Origin: Xanthobacteraceae bacterium
GTDB taxonomy: Bacteria; Pseudomonadota; Alphaproteobacteria; Rhizobiales; Xanthobacteraceae
Direction of reading: 5' to 3'
DNA length: 6,284 nt
Assembly (NCBI GenBank): GCA_030044035.1
Contig: JASHWN010000351.1
Span: forward strand, 1 to 6,284
The translations under genes were made by a program, and so were the position numbers. A model generated the notes under the pieces. It had not been told where the DNA came from, did not search any database, and worked only from the letters and a program-made list of their open reading frames with translations. Shown here in pieces: positions 1 through 4,429 of the stretch (position 1 is the first letter of the stretch; each line of letters opens with the position of its first letter).

Positions 1-36
1 CAACGCGGCGAGCGCGATTTTCAGCGTCCCTCTCAT
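1..36 (-). CDS. flgI: 5' end of a leftward exported protein gene, probably flagellar P-ring protein FlgI (partial)
   Basis: Only 12 codons are inside the window, reading MRGTLKIALAAL from an ATG at 36-34. A positively charged start followed by a hydrophobic run is how a Sec signal peptide begins. A strong Shine-Dalgarno GGGGAG (48-43) sits 6 nt before the ATG. The name rests mainly on context: the gene diverges from fliX and has a sigma-54 promoter, and in Caulobacter flgI is divergent from fliX and sigma-54 dependent. FlgI forms the periplasmic P ring around the flagellar rod and is made with a cleaved signal peptide, which fits. Too little protein is visible to recognise FlgI from its own sequence; another sigma-54-driven exported flagellar protein is possible. 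Confidence 0.55.
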   Translation of the reverse strand, partial: MRGTLKIALAAL

Positions 37-70
37 CTCTTGCTCCCCAAGAGTCGGACGGGAAGCAGGA

Positions 71-86
71 TGCCAGTTGCGTGCCA
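71..86 (-). promoter_or_regulatory. sigma-54 (RpoN) promoter for the leftward (flgI-like) gene
   Basis: Read on the minus strand the sequence is TGGCACGCAACTGGCA. The sigma-54 consensus is TGGCACG-N4-TTGCW, so the -24 element is perfect, the -12 element has one mismatch (TGGC for TTGC), and the essential GG (85-84) and GC (73-72) are separated by exactly 10 nt. Transcription would start near base 60, leaving a leader of about 25 nt that contains the GGGGAG ribosome site before the ATG at 36. Sigma-54 control is the rule for middle and late flagellar genes in Caulobacter-type hierarchies, and needs an enhancer-bound activator such as FlbD. The alphabet, spacing and distance to the start codon all agree. 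Confidence 0.82.
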
Positions 87-100
87 GCGGTGTGGCGACG

Positions 101-123
101 CTAAAGCTCTGAAGGGACTTTAG
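101..123. promoter_or_regulatory. Dyad CTAAAG-N11-CTTTAG in the divergent control region
   Basis: A perfect 6-bp inverted repeat (101-106 and 118-123) lies between the sigma-54 promoter and the GC-rich dyad at 170-186. Its centre is about 52 bp upstream of the predicted sigma-54 start site. A looser inverted pair, CTCTGAAG (107-114) and CTTCGGAG (127-134), overlaps it. I do not recognise the motif; a binding site for a dimeric regulator is possible, but a 6-bp dyad could be chance. Confidence 0.25.
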
Positions 124-169
124 TTTCTTCGGAGACCGCGCAGGGGAGGCGAGCAGGGTCTGCCGCGCC

Positions 170-186
170 CCGGCAACAATTGCCGG
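170..186. promoter_or_regulatory. GC-rich dyad resembling an FlbD (ftr) enhancer site
   Basis: CCGGCAA-CAA-TTGCCGG is a perfect 7-bp inverted repeat with a 3-nt spacer. Its centre lies about 118 bp upstream of the predicted start of the sigma-54 promoter at 71-86, a normal distance for an activator enhancer, and 52 bp upstream of the fliX start codon. From memory, Caulobacter ftr elements bound by FlbD are dyads built on CGGCA and TGCCG, which this resembles. The symmetry is seen directly; the FlbD assignment is inference. In Caulobacter FlbD activates late promoters and can repress early ones, so one site could act on both divergent genes. Confidence 0.5.
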
Positions 187-191
187 CAGGT

Positions 192-207
192 TTTACCGGC
201 CATTAAC
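192..207 (+). promoter_or_regulatory. CtrA-like box upstream of fliX
   Basis: TTTA-CCGGCCA-TTAAC matches the CtrA consensus TTAA-N7-TTAAC with one mismatch in the first half; the second half extends to TTAACCAT (203-210), a form often seen at alphaproteobacterial CtrA sites. It ends 22 nt before the fliX ATG at 230, close enough to overlap the -35 zone of a fliX promoter. CtrA is the cell-cycle response regulator that starts the flagellar hierarchy. A short AT-rich stretch TTATACAT (222-229) directly before the ATG could be the matching -10 region. Confidence 0.5.
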
Positions 208-229
208 CATAAGCCGACACCTTATACAT

Positions 230-640
230 ATGCGCGTTTCCGCTCCGAACGGCACCGCTCTTGCCACCGCGCCCGTGGTGGCGCGCCGCGCCGCAAGCGG
301 CGGTTTCAGCGTCGCCGAGGGCGGGGCGGCGCCGGCGCAAAGCCCGGCCGTGGCGCTGCGCACGGTCGGCGGCATCGACGCGCTGATCGCGCTGCAAGGG
401 ATCGAGGACCCGGTGGAACGCCGGCGCCGCGTGGTGAAAAACGGCCGCCGCGCGCTTGACGCCCTCGACGAGGTCAAGCTTGGGCTGCTTTCCGGAACCC
501 TCGACCAGGCCACCATGCTGCGGCTCAAATCCGTAGCCGCCGACTTGAAGGAAGGCTCCGGCGACGAGCGGCTCGATGCGGTCGTCGCCGAGATCGACCT
601 GCGGGTCGCCGTCGAACTGGCCAAGGCCGGCATCAGCTAA
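230..640 (+). CDS. fliX: FliX, class II flagellar assembly regulator
   Basis: A 136-residue cytoplasmic protein recognised as FliX by its short N-terminal MRVS start, a flexible Gly/Ala/Pro-rich stretch (about 8-45), then a conserved helical region with GGIDALIALQGIEDP (about 48-62), RRRRVVKNGRRALDALDEVKLGLLSG (about 64-89) and a C-terminal helix (about 110-136). The length matches the family. In Caulobacter FliX couples basal-body assembly to FlbD activity, so sigma-54 flagellar genes switch on only after early structures are built. No signal peptide or membrane segment is visible. MRVS matches the usual start of the family, yet no Shine-Dalgarno sequence precedes it, and a -10-like TTATAC (222-227) nearly touches the ATG, so a leaderless or very short-leader transcript is possible. 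It diverges from the flgI-like gene and is followed by a repeat and a probable terminator, so it is probably monocistronic. Confidence 0.88.
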   Translation: MRVSAPNGTALATAPVVARRAASGGFSVAEGGAAPAQSPAVALRTVGGIDALIALQGIEDPVERRRRVVKNGRRALDALDEVKLGLLSGTLDQATMLRLKSVAADLKEGSGDERLDAVVAEIDLRVAVELAKAGIS

Positions 641-648
641 ATGTTCGC

Positions 649-731
649 CTCGCCCTTCGAGGCTCGGCGCGGAGCTCGTCATCGGGCCGGCCGAAGGCCG
701 GACCCGTTGGCGCCGAGCCTCTCAGGGTGAG
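649..731. repeat. REP-like palindromic element, copy 1
   Basis: Two 22-nt arms (649-670 and 710-731) form an imperfect inverted repeat with three mismatches. Inside sits a second hairpin (684-705) in which CCGGCC pairs with GGCCGG around a GAA loop, flanked by GGG/CCC. Bases 650-666 are identical to the reverse complement of 2004-2020, so this belongs to the same family as the element at 1980-2080. Such CTTCGAGGC palindromes are widespread between genes in Rhizobiales. It lies 8 bp beyond the fliX stop and may protect the 3' end of the mRNA or be a passive repeat. Confidence 0.75.
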
Positions 732-741
732 GATTAACCAA

Positions 742-754
742 GGTAAAACCTGCC
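742..754 (-). repeat. Inverted copy of the 13-mer found upstream of fliX
   Basis: GGTAAAACCTGCC is the exact reverse complement of GGCAGGTTTTACC at 185-197, so the two copies flank fliX in opposite orientation. Both copies also have ATTAACCA close by (733-740 here, 202-209 upstream). The pair may be a regulator site used on both sides of fliX or a remnant of a duplication; a 13-base match can also arise by chance in a window of this size. Confidence 0.4.
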
Positions 755-792
755 TTTTTCAAGTGTTTCCGCTTCATGCTGCGCTGCAAACA

Positions 793-819
793 GGCCGTGC
801 CCGGGCGGCCGCCTTTTTT
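793..819 (+). terminator. Probable Rho-independent terminator after fliX
   Basis: GGCCG (793-797) pairs with CGGCC (806-810), with one further G-U pair possible, and GCC plus six T residues (814-819) follow. It lies about 150 bp beyond the fliX stop and just before the dksA promoter. The stem is short but GC-only, and the T run is on the correct side for rightward transcription. Confidence 0.5.
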
Positions 820-843
820 CAGCAAACGGCCTCGTCATTCTTA

Positions 844-872
844 TTGTCACTGTCATGGGCGGTCGATATATA
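844..872 (+). promoter_or_regulatory. Housekeeping-type promoter for dksA
   Basis: TTGTCA (844-849) is one base from the -35 consensus, the spacer is exactly 17 nt, and TATATA (867-872) is a good -10 in an otherwise GC-rich region. Transcription would start near 879, giving a leader of about 46 nt before the dksA ATG. Confidence 0.65.
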
Positions 873-925
873 GGCCAGCCTCGCGGGGAGGTCCCTGCAC
901 AGTCGCGTGCGCGGAGTGAGGGCAA

Positions 926-1414
926 ATGCTGCAGTCGGCAAAGAGCAAGAACGGTCGACCCGACGATAAATCGTACAAGAACGGCAATGGAAAGAGCGCT
1001 CCGGCGGAGCGTGAACGCGGTTACCGGCCGACCGACAAAGAGCCGTTCATGAGCGAGCGCCAGCGCGAGTATTTTCGCGACAAGCTGTTGACATGGCGCG
1101 ACGACATTCTGCGCGAGGCCAAGGAAACGCTGCAGCACCTGCAGGACGAGAGCCAGAATCACCCGGACCTCGCCGACCGCGCGTCGTCGGAAACCGACCG
1201 CAACATCGAACTGCGCGCCCGCGACCGCCAGCGCAAGCTCATCGCCAAGATCGACGCCGCGCTCGCCCGCATCGACGACGGCACCTACGGCTATTGCGAG
1301 GAGACCGGCGAGCCGATCGCGCTCAAGCGCCTCGAAGCCCGTCCCATCGCCACCCTCTCGATCGAAGCCCAGGAGCGCCACGAGCGCCGGGAGAGGGTGT
1401 ATCGGGAGGAGTAG
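926..1414 (+). CDS. dksA: DksA-family RNA polymerase-binding transcription factor, one-cysteine type
   Basis: A 162-residue cytoplasmic protein. Residues 1-40 are a charged Lys/Arg-rich extension usual for rhizobial DksA. Residues 45-118 form the coiled coil that enters the RNA polymerase secondary channel; its tip carries D81-x-x-D84-x-A86, the DxxDxA motif needed for function. The C-terminal globular part (119-150) aligns with the DksA zinc finger, but only C124 remains of the four cysteines; the others are T127, S145 and A148. This C-T-S-A pattern is known from Rhodobacter sphaeroides DksA, which works without the classical zinc site. DksA acts with ppGpp to reset transcription in starvation. 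The ATG at 926 has a GGAG/GAGG ribosome site (913-921) and a promoter at the right distance; the internal ATG at residue 42 would remove the family's usual extension. hicA starts 70 bp downstream with no evident promoter, so read-through is possible. Confidence 0.92.
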   Translation: MLQSAKSKNGRPDDKSYKNGNGKSAPAERERGYRPTDKEPFMSERQREYFRDKLLTWRDDILREAKETLQHLQDESQNHPDLADRASSETDRNIELRARDRQRKLIAKIDAALARIDDGTYGYCEETGEPIALKRLEARPIATLSIEAQERHERRERVYREE

Positions 1415-1484
1415 GGATCGTCGCTGCGAAGCATGCCATTGCTTGCAGGAATCAATTTCTTCGCTCGCTTGCCTCTAGCATCAA

Positions 1485-1727
1485 ATGAGCGACCGACTTG
1501 AGCGAATGCGTCGCAATCCGGTCGCTGATTGGACCATCCGCGACGTCGAAGCGCTCTGTCGTGAATTTGGAGTGATATGCGAACCTGCCCGGGGCGGCGG
1601 CTCTCATTATAAGGCGGCGCATCCGCGAATGGCGGAGAAGCTTACCATACCTTATAAACGGCCGATTAAGCCCGTATATATTCGCAAGCTCGTCGCTTTT
1701 ATCGATGCGGTGAGGAAGCAGCAATGA
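1485..1727 (+). CDS. hicA: HicA-family toxin (mRNA interferase)
   Basis: An 80-residue protein of the HicA/YcfA family, with a double-stranded-RNA-binding-like fold. Key features are the RGGGSH segment (36-41) with the catalytic histidine H41, followed by a strand (LTIPYKRPIKPVYIRKLV, about 53-70) and a C-terminal helix. HicA toxins cleave mRNA and stop translation until HicB binds them. The histidine is present and the length normal, so the toxin looks intact. The start at 1485 keeps the family-typical ERMRRNP segment, but no Shine-Dalgarno sequence is visible before it. The stop overlaps the start of hicB (ATGA), so the two are translationally coupled. GC content across the second half is about 50 percent (counted by hand over 1621-1740), clearly below the flanking genes, which suggests recent acquisition. 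Confidence 0.9.
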   Translation: MSDRLERMRRNPVADWTIRDVEALCREFGVICEPARGGGSHYKAAHPRMAEKLTIPYKRPIKPVYIRKLVAFIDAVRKQQ

Positions 1728-1948
1728 GCAAGCTCGAATATCCGGTCGTCGTCGAACCCCTTCCAGCGGAGGAGGGAGGAGGCTTTTTGGCGACGGTCCC
1801 GGATCTGCCCGGCTGCATGAGCGACGGCGCCACGCCCGAAGAAGCGGTGTCGAATATTCAGGATGCTATCATGACCTGGATTGAGGCCGCTCAAGACCTC
1901 GGCCATCCAGTTCCGAAACCTTCGCGCCACTTGGCGCTCGCGAGCTGA
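1724..1948 (+). CDS. hicB: HicB-family antitoxin, short form
   Basis: A 74-residue partner of hicA. It has the degraded RNase H-like fold of HicB: a first strand (LEYPVVVEPL, 4-13), GGGFLATVPDLPGCMSDG (18-35) with the conserved PDLPGC turn, then a helix with TPEEAVSNIQDAIMTWIEAA (37-56). It neutralises HicA by direct binding. After residue 60 only PVPKPSRH and a few residues follow, so the C-terminal ribbon-helix-helix or helix-turn-helix DNA-binding domain of longer HicB proteins is absent. Autorepression by HicB alone is therefore doubtful, though short HicB proteins are common. The ATG at 1724 overlaps the hicA stop by 4 nt and follows GAGGAAG (1712-1718), a good ribosome site inside hicA, so the antitoxin is probably translated more efficiently than the toxin. 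Confidence 0.88.
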   Translation: MSKLEYPVVVEPLPAEEGGGFLATVPDLPGCMSDGATPEEAVSNIQDAIMTWIEAAQDLGHPVPKPSRHLALAS

Positions 1949-1979
1949 TATCAACGGCTCTTATTGCTGACTCATATCC

Positions 1980-2080
1980 GTCACCCCTGAGGTGCGAGCG
2001 AAGCGAGCCTCGAAGGGCGACGGCCCGTGAGTCCTCGGCCGTATCCTTCGAGGGCCGCTTCGCGGCCACCTCAGGATGAC
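1980..2080. repeat. REP-like palindromic element, copy 2 (paired inverted arms)
   Basis: Two diverged arms of about 42 nt (1980-2022 and 2039-2080) face each other; each carries the CTGAGGTG and CCTTCGAGG blocks in opposite orientation. The right arm has its own strong hairpin, GGCCGC/GCGGCC around TTC (2053-2067); the matching part of the left arm has changed. It occupies the gap between the convergent hicB and aldo/keto reductase genes. Bases 2004-2020 are the exact reverse complement of 650-666 in copy 1. Repeats of this kind are abundant in Bradyrhizobium-like genomes. Confidence 0.8.
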
Positions 2081-2112
2081 GGTCAACATTAATTGCGCTT
2101 GGTATGAGAGCC

Positions 2113-2129
2113 CGCGGAAGAGCTCCGCG
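2113..2129 (-). terminator. Hairpin just past the aldo/keto reductase stop, possible weak terminator
   Basis: CGCGGA (2113-2118) and TCCGCG (2124-2129) make a 6-bp GC-rich stem with a 5-nt loop, about 20 bp beyond the leftward stop codon. No T run follows on the minus strand, so it is at best a pause or mRNA-stabilising hairpin. The AT-rich stretch with ATTAATTG (2088-2095) further on is not a proper T tract. Confidence 0.25.
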
Positions 2130-2149
2130 AGGCCCAGGGTTCTCCGCCT

Positions 2150-3148
2150 TTATCGCGCTTCGCCGGCAAACGATTGCCGCAGCGTCTCAAGCCGTTGCAG
2201 GGCGGCCGCTGGCAGCGGGCCTTTTTTGACCGCGGCGAGCGCGTCCTCGAACTGCTGGGGTGTGGCGATGCCGACCAGGATCGTGCCCATCGCCGGATGC
2301 GACAGCGCAAACCGCGTCGCGGCCTCGGTCAGGCTTGAGGCAAAGCCTTCGCTAACGAGCGGCGCCAAGCGGCGAGCGCGCGCCACATCGGCGTCATAGC
2401 TAAAACTCGAGCCGATCGGCTCGGGCGGCGGGCTCGCGATCGGATGCCGCGCCGCCGAGCCCGACAGCGCGCCGCCGGCGAGCACGCGGATGCCGACCAC
2501 GCCGACGCCGGCCGCCTTGGTGTGATCGAACAGCCGGCCGTAATCCTGCGCCGGATAGTTGGGCGCTAAAACTTCGGCGGCCGACGGATTGAGCATGTTG
2601 TAGACCACCTGCGCGCTGTCGAAGACGCGCGCGTCGATGACCTGTTGCAGCGCCGTCGTGTCGCCGATCGCGGTGAGGCCGAGAAAGCGTGTCTTGCCGG
2701 CGGCGCGCTGCTGCTCGAATGCCGGCACCACCTCATCGAGCACCTGACGGACGCTCAACGCTTCGCCGCCGCCATTCGCGGTGATGGCGTTATGCAGATG
2801 GAAGATGTCGACGTGGTCGCGCTGCAGCCGCGCCAGGCTGCCGTCGAGCGATTGCGTAACGGCGGCGGCGATGCGGCCGAAGTCGGCGCTTCGCAGCCGC
2901 ACCTTGGTGCCGACGGCGATATCGGACGGTTTGAGCTTTTGCAGGAGGCGGCCGAGATTCTTTTCCGATTCGCCGTTGCCGTACTGCACCGCGGTGTCGA
3001 AGTAATTCACGCCCGCGCCAAGAGCGCGCGCGACGGTGCGCTCCTGGTCGGCGGCATCGCCGCGCACCATCAGTCCGCCGACCGCGCCGCAACCGAAGCC
3101 GAGCAGCGAAAGCCGCATGCCGGTGCGTCCGAATAGCCGCGTTTCCAT
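2150..3148 (-). CDS. Aldo/keto reductase family oxidoreductase
   Basis: A 332-residue cytosolic NADPH-dependent oxidoreductase with the (alpha/beta)8 barrel of aldo/keto reductases. The catalytic tetrad is visible: D51 and Y56 in FDTAVQYGNGESE (50-62), K82 in VGTKVRL (79-85), and H119 in DIFHLHN (114-120), where H119 takes the usual place of the substrate-polarising histidine. The N-terminal MRLSLLGFGCGAVGG (11-25) is the first barrel strand. Near the C terminus GTILVGIATPQQFEDAL resembles the cofactor phosphate-binding region. Length is normal. The ATG is preceded by GAAGGAG (3163-3157) at 8 nt, an excellent ribosome site. It lies 39 bp downstream of the acyl-CoA dehydrogenase on the same strand, so the two are probably co-transcribed. 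The physiological substrate cannot be told from sequence; pairing with an acyl-CoA enzyme hints at carbonyl handling in fatty-acid or aromatic degradation, but this is only inference. Confidence 0.9.
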   Translation of the reverse strand: METRLFGRTGMRLSLLGFGCGAVGGLMVRGDAADQERTVARALGAGVNYFDTAVQYGNGESEKNLGRLLQKLKPSDIAVGTKVRLRSADFGRIAAAVTQSLDGSLARLQRDHVDIFHLHNAITANGGGEALSVRQVLDEVVPAFEQQRAAGKTRFLGLTAIGDTTALQQVIDARVFDSAQVVYNMLNPSAAEVLAPNYPAQDYGRLFDHTKAAGVGVVGIRVLAGGALSGSAARHPIASPPPEPIGSSFSYDADVARARRLAPLVSEGFASSLTEAATRFALSHPAMGTILVGIATPQQFEDALAAVKKGPLPAAALQRLETLRQSFAGEAR

Positions 3149-3187
3149 CAGTATCGCTCCTTCGGCGTGGTCACAGGTCGCGCCACG

Positions 3188-4363
3188 CTAATACGACTTC
3201 GGCATTCCTAAAACCTTCTCGGCGATGAAGCAGAGAATGAGCTGCGGCGAGACCGGGGCGAGGCGCGGGATAAGGCTCTCGCGGAAATAGCGCTCGACGT
3301 GAAATTCCTTGGCGTAGCCGTAACCGCCATGGGTCATCACCGCGGTCTCGCAGGCCTTGAAGCCGGCTTCGGCGCCCAAATATTTGGCGGCGTTGGCGGC
3401 CGGACCGCACGGTTGGCCGCTGTCATATAAAGACGCCGCCTTGAACACCATAAGCTCGGCGGCTTCGAGCGCCATCCAGCATTGCGCCAGCGGATGCTGG
3501 ATCGCCTGGTTCTGGCCGATCGGCCGCTCGAACACGACGCGTTCCTTGGCGTAGGCTGCGGCCTTGCGCAATGCGGCGCGGCCGAGCCCGACCGCTTCGG
3601 CGCCGACCAAAATGCGCTCCGGATTCATGCCGTCGAGGATGTATCTGAAGCCGGCGCCCTCGTCGCCGATGCGGTCCTCGACCGGGACTTCCAAGCCGTC
3701 GATGAACAGCTGATTGGAATCGACAGCGGCGCGGCCCATTTTTTCGATTTCGCGCACTTCGATAGAGCGGCGGTCGAGCGCGGTGTAGAACAGGCTCAAA
3801 CCTTCGGTCGGTTTGCGCACTTCGCCGAGCGGCGTGGTGCGGGCGAGGATGAGCATCTTGTCGGCGATCTGTGCCGTCGAGATCCAGATTTTCGCGCCGT
3901 TGATCACGTAGCGGTCGCCGCGGCGTTCGGCGCGCGTTTGCAGCTTGGTCGTTTGCAGGCCGGCATTCGGCTCGGTCACCGCGAAGCAGGCCTTTTCCTT
4001 GCCGGCGGCGATCGGCGGCAGCATGCGCTTTTTCTGTTCGTCGCTGCCGTAAACCACGACCGGATTGAGCCCGAAAATATTCATGTGCACGGCCGATGCG
4101 CCGGAAAAGCCGGCGCCGGAGCGCGCGATCGTCTCCATCATGATCGCGGCCTCGGCGATGCCGAGGCCTGAGCCGCCATAAGCCTGCGGGATGCAGATAC
4201 CGAGCCAGCCGTCGGCGGCGAGCGCGCGGCGAAACTCTTCGGGAAATTTTTTGTCGCGGTCGCGCGCCAGCCAATACTCGTCGCCGAAGCGCGCGCAGAT
4301 TCTTTCCACCGCGTCGCGTAACGACAGCTGCAGCTCGGACAGGGCGAAGTCGATGGCGGTCAC
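3188..4363 (-). CDS. Acyl-CoA dehydrogenase family flavoprotein with unusual catalytic-base position
   Basis: A 391-residue FAD enzyme covering the full acyl-CoA dehydrogenase fold: N-terminal helical domain (1-120), beta domain with CFAVTEPNAG (126-135) and KIWISTA (158-164) at the flavin site, and C-terminal helical domain (240-391) with ERVVFERPIGQNQAIQHPLA (274-293). The family oxidises acyl-CoA to 2-enoyl-CoA and passes electrons to electron-transfer flavoprotein. Aligned by eye to medium-chain acyl-CoA dehydrogenase, its catalytic Glu376 falls on P370 (RLAPVSPQ, 367-374), so the usual YEG motif is absent. E249 in MNPERIL aligns with Glu254 of isovaleryl-CoA dehydrogenase and could be the base instead. 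The start is GTG at 4363, the first start codon after an in-frame stop (4390-4388); GGA lies too close to it to be a normal ribosome site. First gene of a two-gene leftward unit. Substrate unknown. Confidence 0.9.
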   Translation of the reverse strand: MTAIDFALSELQLSLRDAVERICARFGDEYWLARDRDKKFPEEFRRALAADGWLGICIPQAYGGSGLGIAEAAIMMETIARSGAGFSGASAVHMNIFGLNPVVVYGSDEQKKRMLPPIAAGKEKACFAVTEPNAGLQTTKLQTRAERRGDRYVINGAKIWISTAQIADKMLILARTTPLGEVRKPTEGLSLFYTALDRRSIEVREIEKMGRAAVDSNQLFIDGLEVPVEDRIGDEGAGFRYILDGMNPERILVGAEAVGLGRAALRKAAAYAKERVVFERPIGQNQAIQHPLAQCWMALEAAELMVFKAASLYDSGQPCGPAANAAKYLGAEAGFKACETAVMTHGGYGYAKEFHVERYFRESLIPRLAPVSPQLILCFIAEKVLGMPKSY

Positions 4364-4379
4364 TCCGATGCGGGCGACA

Positions 4380-4395
4380 TTAAGCTTCTATTTAC
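4380..4395. promoter_or_regulatory. CtrA-like box in the divergent acyl-CoA dehydrogenase / TPR-glycosyltransferase promoter region
   Basis: TTAA-GCTTCTA-TTTAC matches TTAA-N7-TTAAC with one mismatch. It lies 16 bp from the GTG of the dehydrogenase and 34 bp from the ATG of the TPR gene, in a 66-bp gap that must hold both promoters. A further GTTAAGG follows at 4414-4420. The gap is AT-rich, which raises the chance of an accidental match, so CtrA control is a hypothesis. Confidence 0.35.
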
Positions 4396-4429
4396 CACGT
4401 TTGGTTACGGAGCGTTAAGGATCGCAGGC

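Noticed and set aside
92..107. Possible rightward sigma-54 promoter for fliX (TGGC with GG-N10-GC spacing).
   Set aside because: Spacing fits, but the -12 element is AAGC where TTGC is expected and the -24 element matches only TGGC; FliX is normally an early, CtrA-dependent gene, so I treat it as chance.
203..682. Long minus-strand reading frames opposite fliX.
   Set aside because: Composition is Arg/Ala/Ser-rich and typical of the antisense of a high-GC gene; fliX is clearly recognisable on the plus strand.
1088..1093. TTGACA, a perfect -35 hexamer.
   Set aside because: It lies inside the dksA coding sequence and no -10 element follows at 16-18 nt.
734..1381. 215-codon minus-strand frame opposite dksA.
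   Set aside because: It shadows dksA, has no recognisable family, and runs across the dksA promoter and terminator region.
1724..1948. hicB as a truncated pseudogene.
   Set aside because: It has a proper start, ribosome site and stop and the full HicA-binding fold; short HicB proteins are a recognised form, so it is kept as an intact gene.
1980..2080. A CRISPR array or an insertion-sequence end in this gap.
   Set aside because: The repeats are a single inverted pair without regular spacers, and there is no transposase frame nearby; it fits a REP-like palindrome.
3482..4171. 229-codon plus-strand frame inside the acyl-CoA dehydrogenase.
   Set aside because: Antisense shadow of a complete, motif-bearing gene; no ribosome site or known domain.
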